Source of the DNA: Debaryomyces hansenii CBS767 | Lineage: Eukaryota; Ascomycota; Pichiomycetes; Serinales; Debaryomycetaceae | Direction of reading: 5' to 3' | Assembly: GCF_000006445.2 (NCBI RefSeq) | Contig: NC_006044.2 | Location: 310,001-374,000 of the forward strand | Length of the DNA stretch: 64,000 nt | Program-made: the position numbers and the translations under genes | Part shown: piece after piece, positions 37,596 to 50,211 of the stretch | Layout of the letters: each line of letters starts with the position of its first letter | Position numbering within the stretch: the stretch's first letter is position 1 | The notes under the pieces: generated by a model | The model's database searches: none | Told to the model about the DNA's origin: nothing | What the model saw: the letters and a program-made list of their open reading frames with translations, nothing else

Positions 37596-39929
37596 CTATA
37601 TATCATTCAGCGGGAAGACGATCGGTAAACTAGCTTTCTCCACATTCTTAAAAGTAGGAAAATTAGGCACATCCACAACATCCTTATCCAAAGAAACCCA
37701 ATTTCCTTCGTTCATAATCTTGTTTGAAATTTCCGGTGTGTGATCCACTAGAATACCCGGATGGTCTGCATGTTTTCTGATTATCTTTAGCAATTCTTCT
37801 TCTCTATTAACCAAAGGTTGACCCGATTCATATTTATTTTGAGATTTAGCAAGTTTTGCTTCTTCTAATTCTTGAATTATGTAGTTGTTATTCGACAAGC
37901 GTTTCCTACCAGACGAATTCACTATTAATGACTCGGATATATCATTATCGTACATTATTAAAGTGTCATCGCTTCTTCCAGTATTAGCATTATTATCAAA
38001 AATTTCAGACAAATTTGCACTTACTATTTCATAATTTAAATCAATGAAACTATCTAAAATAGCTTTAGGCAATTGGGTATTATATTGTATATGCTTAATG
38101 ATTTTTTTTAAATTCACCATATTATGATGTATCAATCCTTCAAATTCAACAAAAAACTTCCAAAATTTAACTGATTTCTGTATCGCTGATTCCTTATAAT
38201 ATCTATTGAAAAACTTTCTAATTTTGATATGCGTAGATTGAGTAAGGTTAGTTATTAAATAATTTAGGTAAAAGTCTATTACCACGCATATCGATTCGTC
38301 GTTTAATAGTTTTTCAAAAATCTTGACATAGTTATCATTAAATATAAACTTCTCAGAGCTTTCATCCTTTACTTTCTTATTCGTTTCGGAAGCACCAGGC
38401 CTTTTTGTATACCGATCAGGTTTCTCAAAATAATTATCTATTATTCCTTCTACTATTTTCGTTATTTTATTCTCATCTAATACTTGGGACCAAAGTCTGA
38501 TTAATGAATTAACAGCTTCTAAATAATCATCTTTTTGATATACCTTCGAACTTCCCAAACCGCCAAACAATTTTATAAGATCAAAGAATAATTCATTACT
38601 TAGCTCAAATTTATCATACTTCATGAAGAAGATTCCGTAGCTGAATCGGATGTAATTGTCGTCTAATGGAATAAATCTATTAATTGCCAAATCATAAATA
38701 GCTTTCATTTTATCATACTTTTCTTCGTTTTCAAGATGCAGGGTATTTATAAATGCCAAATATTTCAACCAAATTTTACTATTTAAGCAAAGTGGAATGA
38801 GAGCTCTTTCAAAAATATTGACAGCATATTCATATTGAATTATTTTATCTTTATTTTCAGTATCCAATGATCTGTAATTTTCAATTTCATAATTCAAATA
38901 ATTTATCCATTTCTCTGATTCCTCCTCAATTTGGCTATAATTTTGTAATGAAAATTCAGTTATTGCTAGAGCTGATTCATATTTCCACTTTTCATTCACT
39001 TTGGCTTGAGTCTTTGTAAAAATCTTGTATGAATAATCATCAATAATTTGATGCTCTTCAATTAACGAAAATTCTTCAACAGAGCCTTTATTGAATCTCT
39101 TCAAATATTCCTCGATTAACAAATCCTTATCTTGTTCCATCGAGAATACATCGTTGATTGAAAATTTCTTATTAATTTCCACAAACTTCTTGTAGTATTG
39201 TGCATATTGATACAAGGGAATTCTAACAACTTTCAAGCAAGTAAAAAATATTTCTCTACTCGTTTCTTCGTCGTCAACGTTTAGTGACGTTTCGAATTCA
39301 AAAAGCTTATCCCACAATGGATGTGATAAAAACTGTTGTCCATTATATGTAAGTGCCTTGTCAAACTGTGCTCTTATGAAGTTTATTTGTTCTTGTTGTC
39401 TAGAAGCTTCAGGCGTGCCTTCATATTGAGTAATTAGGGCACTCATATAGTCGCTCCATAAGTCAATAGAATGTGGGAAATTATTCACCGATTTACTCAA
39501 AACATCAATAGAAGCATCAGCTCCATTCAACTTATATTCAAATATCAGAAAATTCTTCCAGTAGTTATTCAAATACGGAAATCTTTGCAATAAATCGGAG
39601 TAGCTTCGATGGACATACTTTTTGAACTCATCACTTATGCTTTCTTTATTTTGTTCATCGTATAGTTCTTCAAATTTCTCATCAAAAGATTTGAATAACA
39701 AGTCCCATTTAGTGATATCATTTGGATTTTGAATAATTTCCTCTTCTAACAACTGCCACGGGTCTGATTGTGAAATTTTAGATGATATCTTTGTCGATAA
39801 TTTCTCAGCGTCTTGATTAGCAGGTGGATTATCTTCCTGAGACAACGATTGAGATTCAGTCACTGAACTTCCCAATCCGCTCGACCTTTCTATACAGTCA
39901 GACGGTAACCTAAAAGTCCTGCTAAACAT
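37596..39929 (-). CDS. PRP39: U1 snRNP protein Prp39 (HAT repeats)
   Basis: This 777-residue protein starts at the ATG at 39929; a TTG lies two codons upstream. Half-a-TPR (HAT) repeats cover most of it, with typical W...F.....E patterns (DPWQLLEEEII, ITKWDLLFKSFDE, LNNYWKNFLIFEYK, SIDLWSDYMSAL). Prp39 and the related Prp42 scaffold the U1 snRNP at the 5' splice site. I favour Prp39 because CUG-clade yeasts appear to have one main member, but Prp42 is not excluded. It is divergent from SNU71 with 156 bp between start codons and convergent with RAD7. Confidence 0.77.
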   Translation of the reverse strand: MFSRTFRLPSDCIERSSGLGSSVTESQSLSQEDNPPANQDAEKLSTKISSKISQSDPWQLLEEEIIQNPNDITKWDLLFKSFDEKFEELYDEQNKESISDEFKKYVHRSYSDLLQRFPYLNNYWKNFLIFEYKLNGADASIDVLSKSVNNFPHSIDLWSDYMSALITQYEGTPEASRQQEQINFIRAQFDKALTYNGQQFLSHPLWDKLFEFETSLNVDDEETSREIFFTCLKVVRIPLYQYAQYYKKFVEINKKFSINDVFSMEQDKDLLIEEYLKRFNKGSVEEFSLIEEHQIIDDYSYKIFTKTQAKVNEKWKYESALAITEFSLQNYSQIEEESEKWINYLNYEIENYRSLDTENKDKIIQYEYAVNIFERALIPLCLNSKIWLKYLAFINTLHLENEEKYDKMKAIYDLAINRFIPLDDNYIRFSYGIFFMKYDKFELSNELFFDLIKLFGGLGSSKVYQKDDYLEAVNSLIRLWSQVLDENKITKIVEGIIDNYFEKPDRYTKRPGASETNKKVKDESSEKFIFNDNYVKIFEKLLNDESICVVIDFYLNYLITNLTQSTHIKIRKFFNRYYKESAIQKSVKFWKFFVEFEGLIHHNMVNLKKIIKHIQYNTQLPKAILDSFIDLNYEIVSANLSEIFDNNANTGRSDDTLIMYDNDISESLIVNSSGRKRLSNNNYIIQELEEAKLAKSQNKYESGQPLVNREEELLKIIRKHADHPGILVDHTPEISNKIMNEGNWVSLDKDVVDVPNFPTFKNVEKASLPIVFPLNDI

Positions 39930-40007
39930 ACCCAACGAGTTATACGAGTCGTTTTATTCTTCTAGTCTTATAATGCAAAATAATTCAAAATTAAATCTTC
40001 CTTGTAG

Positions 40008-41882
<1,875 letters not shown>

Positions 41883-42207
41883 ACCTATAATGTATAGATA
41901 TAATAGAGTATAATTGAGATTCGGTAAGTCTAAATGTATATCAAAATAATAGAAACATTGAGTCTTTTAGCATCATCTTTGGTAGTCATTTCCATCGTTT
42001 TGCAACATTCGCTACAAAATCGAAGCGCCATTTTAGCTTCCTTTGGCTGGCCTTTTTTCTCTAACTACCAAGGGGACACCCTATTATTATTGGGCTAACC
42101 CCCAACCACCAGACAGAACTAAACCTTTCAGCCCCATCAATAAGTGTGAACAATTTAATGAAAGTCCTACCATATAACTTGAGCTGTTGTATTCAAATTG
42201 TTGTTCC
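41883..42207. other. Intergenic spacer between SNU71 and the broken gene
   Basis: These 325 bp hold the 3' ends of two convergent genes. A C-rich patch (about 42050-42130) is the only compositional feature. No gene seen. Confidence 0.4.
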
Positions 42208-43010
42208 TTATTCTATACTCATTTTGTTCTCAGTGTCAATTCCAAGGAACTTTATTAATCTGTTTTTCCTGTTCCGAATGCTACCTCTTGTGTTCAACCC
42301 ATAAAATTCCAAATAACTATTGGCCACGCTCCCATTAAAGTAATCAATCTGATGAAGCGACATGATCTTATCTAAACCATTTTCATGCGGATAATGATTA
42401 GATCCGTTCATAATGGGACTATATGAATGAGGAGTGTTCTCCTCTCCGCCTACACCCTTGAACTTGTTGTCAAACCGTGCTGTCACGCTACTTACCCTTC
42501 GTTCCAAAAGATCGAATTTTTCATCCATAGCATTAAGTCTTACATCCATAGCATCAAATCTTTCATCCATACCGTTAAACCTTGCATCTATAGCATTAAA
42601 CTTATAGTTCAAGAAGGATACCAAGCGATTCAATCTCTCATCCCCTAAATCTGGTGGTATAGCTTCCAGCGGCATGTCTTCATCGTCTGGTGCAAGATAA
42701 TTTGATAAGCGTGTTACTCTTTGATCAGTCATCTGTATATCTCTTTCTATTTTCCTAACCTTGGGTGGAGGTCCAAATTCCTTTTCGTGATATCCGTCTT
42801 TAACCTGTTCAAAGAACCGTTTGGCCACCTTCACTTCTGTTGGAACTCCCTCTTCTTAGACTTGCAGTAATACGCATTTGCACCGTACACGCCCTCCTTT
42901 GTGTACCAATTATCAACTCCTTGAAGATCCAACTCCTCTGGTACAGTTAGAGAAATATCGTTATTAGAATGTAAATCACCATGGTGTGTAGTGTTGTTTA
43001 AATGAATCAT
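42208..43010 (-). pseudogene. Frameshifted gene with heptad-repeat coiled coil
   Basis: Two frames overlap. The first runs from ATG 43010 to a TGA at 42831-42833 (59 codons, ending KSKKREFQQK). The second is open from about 42860 to 42208 with no ATG until 42732, and reads straight on (VKVAKRFFEQVKDG). Joining them needs a -1 shift or restoration of one base near 42832-42860; no GT-AG intron with a branch point is visible. The second part has five consecutive 7-residue repeats of the form N-A/G-I/M-D-x-R-F (about 42515-42620), a clear coiled coil, and a basic C-terminal region ending RNRKNRLIKFLGID. The family is not recognised with confidence; a Mug135-like fungal family is possible. It could be a pseudogene, a sequencing error or a frameshifted gene. 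The second part alone could encode 174 residues. Confidence 0.6.
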
Positions 43011-43880
43011 AATATGGGTTATTTTAAACAAAATGCAATGTTGCTTTATATATCCTAGTAAATTTCATTGAGACAAATCTGAAACAGATCTACACACAAT
43101 AATTCTAAACAGTTTCAAATTGAAGTATTTTATCCCCATTACCGCTTCATGGAAGTTGGCAAAGCTTGAAACTCGCGCAATTATAAGTAATCGGGTTTCA
43201 GGAAATGAACAGGCCCATCGCAGACAATTTTACGCAATATCTTGTAGATTAAGCATTTTTGTTTAGGGAATATGTGTGGATGAGCCTGTCTAATACTGAT
43301 TTATATGCCCCCTGTGGCCAGAATCAGTTCTTATGAAGGATTTTGAAACGGGTGATGGGTTTAAAAACATCTGATTTTCTTGTTTCTTTTTAAGATCCGA
43401 ACTCATCAAATCACCTTTATCGGTCGGTTATATATTCTACCTCAATTTTCGATCAAGTTGGTTTAGTAATTTACTTCTCTTGGACTTTAGATTTATCTCT
43501 GGTAGTTGTAAGTCTTAATTAATGATGAAGATATAGACGGCTCTAATGCTTCTCACGACCTACAATCATATTTCTTTCACCAACCTGTTTTGGTGAGCCA
43601 TCAGTGTGATGCAACTAATAGGTGTTTAATATTTACAAGTGAGCTTTTTTAAAATGTAATTTAGAACGTATCTTGAAGTTATAAGTAGAAATATTAATAC
43701 ACACTATGATAGTATAATTCCAATATGCAAATAAGAATTAAAATCTAATATTAAAAGAATTGATATTCAATTTCGATGGTCATCTTGATTTCCAACAATT
43801 ATAATGAGGTGGAAAAATAATTTTCTTTAATGTCAGTAAAATCAGGATTAGACGATTCAATCTATCGCGTTAGTTTTCAT
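43011..43880. other. Intergenic spacer between the broken gene and MSB2
   Basis: These 870 bp show no credible coding frame, RNA gene or repeat. This is the promoter side of the broken gene and the 3' side of MSB2. Confidence 0.4.
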
Positions 43881-46800
43881 TCAATGAGCCCAACCCAAAG
43901 AATTAGAAGCATTTACTGGTTCGGAGATGGGAACACTGCCCACTCCTTCCCCAGAGGAACTGTCGCCTAATCTATTGAATAATCCTGAGATACCAGCGCC
44001 ATTACTTTGGATTGTAGAATTGTTGGTTGCTAACCCAATATTACTTTCTGAGTCAGAAGAAGGCAACTCAACACCATTGTTCTTTTTGTACTTCTTGAAT
44101 AATAAAACCATTAAGGACATGTAAAGACCGCAACCAGCCGCTGCACCGATAGCAATACCCGCGATCTTACCTTTATTGGTTACAGTTGAATTACGCGAGT
44201 CCATAGATCCATTATTTGATGAGCCTTCACTCTTGGTACTGCTGGAGGTATTTTCAGTTACCAATCCAGTTAAAGGAATCCTCTTATCAATAAGCGAGGC
44301 CAATTGATGTTCTGTCGATGATGGATTGGTGTATAATTTAGAATCAGATGCCTGAATGTAGGTGTCCAATTTACTAACTAAGTCTGATGGGAAGTATACT
44401 TCGGCAACCGAGATTGTATACGATATCCCGCTAGCTGTAAATGGAATGATTTTCTTGACTGAAACTTTATCTAACGCTGATTCATCATCAAATGGGAAAT
44501 TCAAAGTGTTTGGCAAATACTGGAAGATTTGTGCAGATGACAATGAATTTTCAACAACGAATGGATAATTCAATGAAGACTTGAATCCAATATATACAAC
44601 TTCATAATTCCCCCCTGGTGCCGTAGCCAGTTGCCCTGTAATTGCCTTTGGTAAACCAGAAGGCTCAGCTGTAGTTGGAGATGCTTGACTGACAGAATCA
44701 TCAGTGGAAGCAGTTGGTTCATTAATTGAAGTTTGTTCAATAATCTGAGACGGTAACCAATTGTTTGCGGTTGACATCGTTGGGACTGTTTCGGAAGCAG
44801 GCAACACCTCAGACGATGGAACTGCCGCCGAGGATGCAATTGGTGGGCTGACTGTAATGGAGGATGGATTGGATTCAGCACTAGACTCCATTGTATTGAT
44901 AGGTAGCGAGTTTGACAAAATTTGAGTTTGGGATTCAGGTAATACCAGCGATTCACTGATCACAGATGATGTGGCAACAAATGATGACAATGGTTCTTCT
45001 GTTTCTACTGCTGATTCACTTGTAGCGGAAGTCAAAGCATCGTAAGAGGATGAAACCACTGACACATAAGTTGAAGTTGGTTCGACATCAGATTCTAACG
45101 ATTGAGTCAGTGGGACGACGTTCGAAGAAGGTGGTGTACTCGATTCGAATGACACAGCACTAAAGCTTTCACTTGCTGCTGAATTAGTAAATTCTGCATG
45201 AGAACTTGAAGCTGGAATAAGTGTCGACGGGTCCGATGAAACGGCTGGGTATAAAGATGATGTTTCTTCAGTACTAGAAACAATCGAAGGTGACACCGAA
45301 TCTGCTGACGTCTCACTTGGGTTTACAAGCGCAGTTGGAGAACCAAATGAGCTTTCTGAAATGCTGGAAAATGGAGTTTCAAATGATTGCTCTGTTGAAG
45401 TTCTGAAACCAGTTGAAGATTGTGATGGACCAATAAAATCCGTCGAGGATTTTGATGGAGAGCTAGACCACGTGGAATAGAAAGGGGTTTCTAAAGAGCT
45501 CTCCATGGCAGTAGCATATTCAACAGAAGAATCCAGAGAACTTACTGGTTCACTTGACCAAGTCGAATAAAATGGAGTTTCGAAAGAACTTTCGGTAGAT
45601 GATGCAAAGTTTGCCGATGATGTCAATGTACTTTGCGAGACATCAGACGAAGGTAATACATATGAAGCTGTAAAAGAACTCTTAGTCGCACTAGCGACCT
45701 TGCTTGAAGATCCAAGCGTGAGTTCTTCTGCATTCATCGATGAGGATAAGGATGTTTCAAAAGAGCTTTGTGTTGGACTAGCAAACTCAGTTGAAGATTC
45801 AGACTCATCATATGTAGCAGAAGACAAAGCACTTTCAGTTGGACTGGCAAACTCAGTTGAAGATCCAGACTCATCATATGTTGCAGAAGACAAAGAACTT
45901 TCTGTTGTACTAGCAAACACAGTTGGGGATTCAGACGCATAATAGGGTGTGTCGGATGAAACACTGGCATCAAAAGATGAGGCGACTGAACTTTCTTTAG
46001 GGTTACTTGTTGATGGCGTTACAGACGAACTAGAGTCACTAGTTGCAAACAAACCATTGAACATTACTGATGTGGCAGATGTCGAGGCATCTGCATTAGT
46101 GGAGCTCATTGTTCCTGTAGAGGTTGAGCCGGAGCTCAAATCAGCAACGCTAACACTTTCAAATAAAGTTTCTGAATATGTTTCTGCAGACTTACTAACA
46201 GACGATTCAGAAGACAAGGATGAAGTACCCGCAGTTGATGCACCAGTTGCATCAGTCGAAGATTGGAAGCTGTAATCGGCCGATGTAGTCGAATCCGATT
46301 CTGATGAAGACTCCGTTGATGAAGAAGCGGAATTAAAAAGGTCAACGACAGAGGGAGTTTCACTTGATGTGCTTGGGTCTGACGAAGTCGTTAAGGTATC
46401 AGTGCCTGTAGAACTCTTGGAAGTTTCCATCACTCCAGATGTGGATTGAGTGGAAGATGCTTCGGATGAAGACTTTTGGCCAAACAAACCGAGCCAGTTG
46501 AATCCAGACGATGAAGTTGGTGCCGAAGACTCTGATGTTGGTGACGAAGCCATAACCTCAGATGTCGTTCCCGTGGCATGATTGGATGAAATACCGGTTG
46601 GCTCGATACCTTCATTTAATGGGGAACTGGTTTGTTGTGTAGATTGGCTATTCGGTTGCTCAGTTGTTTCTTGAGCACTTGAGGTAGCAGTGTTCGCATC
46701 TTGCTGTGTAGTACCTTCAGTACTTGAAGTGGCTTTGTTAGCAGCTTGTTCAGTCGTACCTTCAGTACTTGATGTGACTTTATTATCTGCTGGGTCTGTA

Positions 46801-47288
46801 GATGAAGATGTAGCATCTGTAGATGTTCCAATCGATGTGATGGCCGCATCAGAGGGCCTTCCGGTAGAGGTAGTAGCGCCTGTAGAAGTACCGGTAGAGG
46901 TAGTAGCGCCTGTAGAAGTACCGGTAGAGGTAGTAGCGCCTGTAGAGGTACCGGTAGAAGAAGTGCTAGTGGCCGCGTTTGCAGTTTCCGACTCAGAATT
47001 CATCCATGCAAATGGGTTGACTCCGTTCGACGAGGTCGCAGCAGTGGCCGCGTTGGCATCATCTGTTGATACACCTTCGTTTGCTGCTCCTGTTGTTGCC
47101 GCTTCCTTGTTATTCTGACTCCAGTTCGAATTTTCCCAACTGTTGGGCGACACAGCCGCTGCTTTACGGTTATTTGACAACCTATTATCCTTCTCCGTAT
47201 TACTACTCCTCTCTCCTCGCACCCCTGGTGCCTGTAACAAGGCCAATAAGTAGACTATCCGAATAAAATTAGTTGTGTCAAAGATCAT
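43881..47288 (-). CDS. MSB2: Signalling mucin Msb2
   Basis: This 1,135-residue protein has an N-terminal signal peptide (about 1-25, ending GVRG). A very long Ser/Thr-rich mucin region (about 60-900) contains exact and imperfect tandem repeats. The extracellular Hkr1-Msb2 homology domain follows (about 905-1010; VVYIGFKSSLNYPFVVENSLSS, SYTISVAEVYFPSDLV, ASLIDKRIPLTGLV), then one transmembrane helix (about 1042-1064) and a cytoplasmic tail of about 70 residues. Msb2 senses surface conditions and signals through Cdc42/Sho1 to the filamentation and osmostress MAPK pathways; the mucin part is shed. The homology domain makes Msb2 more likely than Hkr1, which has a longer tail. Confidence 0.88.
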   Translation of the reverse strand: MIFDTTNFIRIVYLLALLQAPGVRGERSSNTEKDNRLSNNRKAAAVSPNSWENSNWSQNNKEAATTGAANEGVSTDDANAATAATSSNGVNPFAWMNSESETANAATSTSSTGTSTGATTSTGTSTGATTSTGTSTGATTSTGRPSDAAITSIGTSTDATSSSTDPADNKVTSSTEGTTEQAANKATSSTEGTTQQDANTATSSAQETTEQPNSQSTQQTSSPLNEGIEPTGISSNHATGTTSEVMASSPTSESSAPTSSSGFNWLGLFGQKSSSEASSTQSTSGVMETSKSSTGTDTLTTSSDPSTSSETPSVVDLFNSASSSTESSSESDSTTSADYSFQSSTDATGASTAGTSSLSSESSVSKSAETYSETLFESVSVADLSSGSTSTGTMSSTNADASTSATSVMFNGLFATSDSSSSVTPSTSNPKESSVASSFDASVSSDTPYYASESPTVFASTTESSLSSATYDESGSSTEFASPTESALSSATYDESESSTEFASPTQSSFETSLSSSMNAEELTLGSSSKVASATKSSFTASYVLPSSDVSQSTLTSSANFASSTESSFETPFYSTWSSEPVSSLDSSVEYATAMESSLETPFYSTWSSSPSKSSTDFIGPSQSSTGFRTSTEQSFETPFSSISESSFGSPTALVNPSETSADSVSPSIVSSTEETSSLYPAVSSDPSTLIPASSSHAEFTNSAASESFSAVSFESSTPPSSNVVPLTQSLESDVEPTSTYVSVVSSSYDALTSATSESAVETEEPLSSFVATSSVISESLVLPESQTQILSNSLPINTMESSAESNPSSITVSPPIASSAAVPSSEVLPASETVPTMSTANNWLPSQIIEQTSINEPTASTDDSVSQASPTTAEPSGLPKAITGQLATAPGGNYEVVYIGFKSSLNYPFVVENSLSSAQIFQYLPNTLNFPFDDESALDKVSVKKIIPFTASGISYTISVAEVYFPSDLVSKLDTYIQASDSKLYTNPSSTEHQLASLIDKRIPLTGLVTENTSSSTKSEGSSNNGSMDSRNSTVTNKGKIAGIAIGAAAGCGLYMSLMVLLFKKYKKNNGVELPSSDSESNIGLATNNSTIQSNGAGISGLFNRLGDSSSGEGVGSVPISEPVNASNSLGWAH
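45775..45915 (-). repeat. 66-bp in-frame repeat in the MSB2 mucin region
   Basis: Two near-identical 66-bp units and part of a third encode repeats of the form YDES-x-SSTEFASPTESALSSAT. The unit length is a multiple of three, so copy-number change keeps the frame. Confidence 0.75.
46861..46963 (-). repeat. 30-bp minisatellite in MSB2
   Basis: Units at 46861-46890, 46891-46920 and 46921-46950, plus a partial unit, differ by at most one base and encode the 10-residue repeat TSTGATTSTG. Near-perfect DNA identity marks recent duplication or ongoing homogenisation. Confidence 0.9.
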
Positions 47289-48106
47289 TCTAGATATATT
47301 TTCGTTTCGCTATTATTGCATAAATATACCTCCAGGTGGTACTATCGTTTAACGATCGGTTTTCTGTTGTTTAAGGAAAAGAAAGACTGTAGTTGGAAAC
47401 CTATTTTAAAAGAAAGACTGGGCGGCTAAGCAATATGTTATGTGTAACAATTTACTTTATATCTCTGCGAATTGATGATACTTAGAACGTTGATATTATC
47501 TTGTTTATAATATCTTATACCTCTTAATTCACCAAACGATCGATAAATACCTATGATAATAGTTAAAAAGAAAACTATGATAAAAAAACAACTATTAACC
47601 CTTAATAACAGTATCATTGAGAATGTATATCGCGGTATTTGAAAAACGAAAAAATTATCCTGTAGGTTTTGTGTAATCTCCTCCCTAAATTCCACAATAA
47701 AACAGGTACCGATTGTTAGGCGAACAATTGCGTTGAACTGACACCAAACAATAGTAAACAAACATGCGGCGCGCGTATGAAAGCAGTAAAATTGTTCGAA
47801 TACGGGAGTGTAAGGAGAATCGGGACTGATACGTACCGATGGTATACTGTAAATTACGCAACCTTTCATCGACGATTTAGTGGGGATTGGGTCCGTAGGG
47901 GTGAAATGAAATTACAAGTCTAGACTTGTCGGCTAATGTTTACAATCTCAAATAGCAGGCTAAAAATGCCAATGAGTAGATCGTTCGGTCAATATTCACG
48001 GATAATATACAGGGGATTCAGAAGATTGGAAGACGGGAAATAGACAACAAGTAACGTGATACATAGTTGGTAAGAGTTTGATTCTATAATTAGTGATATC
48101 AGTACG
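47289..48106. promoter_or_regulatory. Divergent intergenic region MSB2-membrane protein gene
   Basis: This 818-bp region should hold the MSB2 promoter and the promoter of the gene at 48107. A 143-codon minus-strand frame (47438-47869) is probably fortuitous (see rejected items). No motif is confident. Confidence 0.4.
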
Positions 48107-48559
48107 ATGAGCCGGGTTCGCAAAGTGGACCGACACATACTCGATGATTCGAGTTATCTTGATATTGACGATCAGGAGGAATTGCTTCGCCAGTTTTCGA
48201 AGGGAAACCAGGGGTTCTACAAGATGTACAGTCGGGTGTTGATGATATTTGAGGTGGTGCAGGTTATAGTGGTGATGGTATTGAATAAGGTGTCGCCGAT
48301 ACCGATGATGAGTGCGGTATTGGCGTCGATTATCCTTTCGCTCGTCGAGTTGACGGAGTTTGAGTATCGGTGGGCGGTTAGAGGGACCAATGTGGTGGTG
48401 GTGTTGTTGTTATTGTACCATGTTGACTGGGAGCATTTGGTATATGTACTTCCGGCTATCAACTTGGGATGCAACTACTATTTGACAAGGTCGCACCGGT
48501 ATTTGGCGCGCGATATAGGGGGATTGGACGGGTTGAAGTACAAGTTCAAGAGTGTATAG
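48107..48559 (+). CDS. Small four-helix membrane protein, unknown function
   Basis: This 150-residue protein starts at the ATG at 48107. A hydrophilic N-terminus has a DDSSYLDIDDQEELLRQF motif, followed by four hydrophobic segments (about 45-62, 65-82, 93-108, 112-125) and a short basic C-terminus. A 'leading YLD-x-x-EQEELL plus four helices' plan recalls conserved fungal ER or nuclear membrane proteins of unknown role; I cannot name it. Codon use looks coding and is more G-rich in third positions than its neighbours. Confidence 0.7.
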   Translation: MSRVRKVDRHILDDSSYLDIDDQEELLRQFSKGNQGFYKMYSRVLMIFEVVQVIVVMVLNKVSPIPMMSAVLASIILSLVELTEFEYRWAVRGTNVVVVLLLLYHVDWEHLVYVLPAINLGCNYYLTRSHRYLARDIGGLDGLKYKFKSV

Positions 48560-49519
48560 GGAGCCGACAATCGGCCCAGACGATGATTATTGACGATAAT
48601 GAGGTCATACGATCAAAGGAGAATATGAAAAACCGCATAAGGCGAGTAAAATACCCGCCGGTGAAAAGAGATCATAGTTGATCCGGCAACTAACAGGCCA
48701 TTTGAGCAACGGATAACAAGAGTGGAATGCCAGTCTGCATCGCACAGCGGTGAACAGAGCCTAAGTAACAGAGATCATAGTTGAGCAACCGCCTACTAAA
48801 GGTCTAGAATACACAATTGTTACCTCAGCCTATCGGCCATATTCAAGCCTCTACTAGGTAGAGTAATCAATAACTAGCCCTGCTAAATGCTGTACTCTAT
48901 TCTACTATTTTTAGACAGATCAAGACATCGCCTAGATCAATCTCATCGCAAACCCCTACGATTACTGTGGCTGAGTGGGCGACATTTCTCTCGATGTACT
49001 TGTCGCACGACATTCCAATATACGCAGTTAACTCATGTCTACTGTGTAGCTATTGTTAGTCAGTGAGGCCCACATGATGTAAACAACATGCATCATCCCA
49101 AACAAACACCTCTCAGGCCATTCTGTTCTGGCAACGTACCATTCTCAACACTCTATAACTGCGATATCAAATGGACAGGTCGGTAGTCGGTCTCATACCA
49201 ACCTTCCGTCCTTCCCATTAGCCGAGCAATCCTCATGAACCCTCACCAATCCTACATAACAACTTAATATACACTAGATCTACTTAACCCGCTAAAGTAC
49301 TAAACCTTAACCTACCTAACCTACTAACATATAAAATCCACCCTCTCTTCTAGAAGATTCGAATCCGTCCTCGGCATGCTCTACACGCACAGAACGTTTT
49401 CTCTTATTTCCGACCCTATTACCGGTACTCACATGTCTGACAATATTGCCCACGACACCACGACTCTCTCTTATCACTTAAATCTAGCGTTGCCATCGTT
49501 TCGATGTCGTTTCGCGGAT

Positions 49520-49535
49520 GCATGTCCGGACATGC
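49520..49535. repeat. 16-bp perfect palindrome
   Basis: GCATGTCCGGACATGC reads the same on both strands; a candidate dimer-binding site in the ECL1 upstream region. Confidence 0.8.
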
Positions 49536-49726
49536 GGCCACCCAATGTCGCATCCTAATTAACGTACCACCACCATGTTCCATCATTCCCCCCTCTGCAC
49601 CCAACACTATGGTTGTCCTTAAGGGTCACTCCTCCCACAGTAGCCCCCCATCTGTTTCAGAGTCGCGTCCGCCATCTTTGTATGATCTCTGTCCCCTATA
49701 CTAATCTCACCACTATGTGGCATTGG

Positions 49727-49743
49727 TGATGGTGACACCATCA
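49727..49743. repeat. 17-bp palindrome with 8-bp arms
   Basis: TGATGGTG and CACCATCA flank a single A; a CACCA...TGGTG pair lies just upstream, giving nested symmetry. Confidence 0.75.
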
Positions 49744-50171
49744 TCCACTGCCCAGTGCTTCTGGTTGACCTGGAAGCCTGGTTGACCTAGAAGTAGTTTA
49801 CATAGCGCCCACCCGTGCTACCACCACATTCCAGAAGCCCCAAATTTTCGCGACATTATCGTGCCACGAGACCTGCATCGTTGACTCACAGCACGTTTCT
49901 AGACCACCTTGGCGTGTGCTATTGTTGCCCTTAGCCTTAATAATAGCAAATTCTTTGCTCAGTACACGTGCAACCACCCATCGATGCCCGAACACCGGGC
50001 CCTGTGAGACATTATTTCTCAATGTGGCTGCCTGTTTACTCCAAATTAGCTTGTCTTAAGCGGAACGGGTGGCTAATGCATATGGGGACACTCGTTTCAG
50101 AGAAAAAATTGTCTAAAATTATTACCCATGGGCCCCGTATGTCGCGATTGTCTTATATGGATTGCATCAAA

Positions 50172-50211
50172 TATTACTAACCCCTGTGTATTGGGGAAAA
50201 TGTTAGTAATA
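50172..50211. repeat. Inverted repeat with 10-bp arms
   Basis: TATTACTAAC (50172-50181) and GTTAGTAATA (50202-50211) are exact inverse complements; inside them CCC and GGGG can extend the stem with a bulge. It lies about 40 bp upstream of the TATA-like run of the Ecl1-like gene. Confidence 0.75.

Noticed and set aside
44570..47118. Several long frames overlapping MSB2 on both strands
   Set aside because: They are shadows of the Ser/Thr-rich repeats; biased codons keep the other frames open.
47438..47869. 143-codon minus-strand frame upstream of MSB2
   Set aside because: Cys- and Phe-rich product without domain logic, inside the MSB2 promoter region; length is only mildly unusual for AT-rich noncoding DNA. 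RNA-seq or conservation could revive it.
49340..49370. GATTCGAATCC, resembling a tRNA B box
   Set aside because: Flanking bases do not pair as a T stem and no A box or acceptor stem lies upstream.
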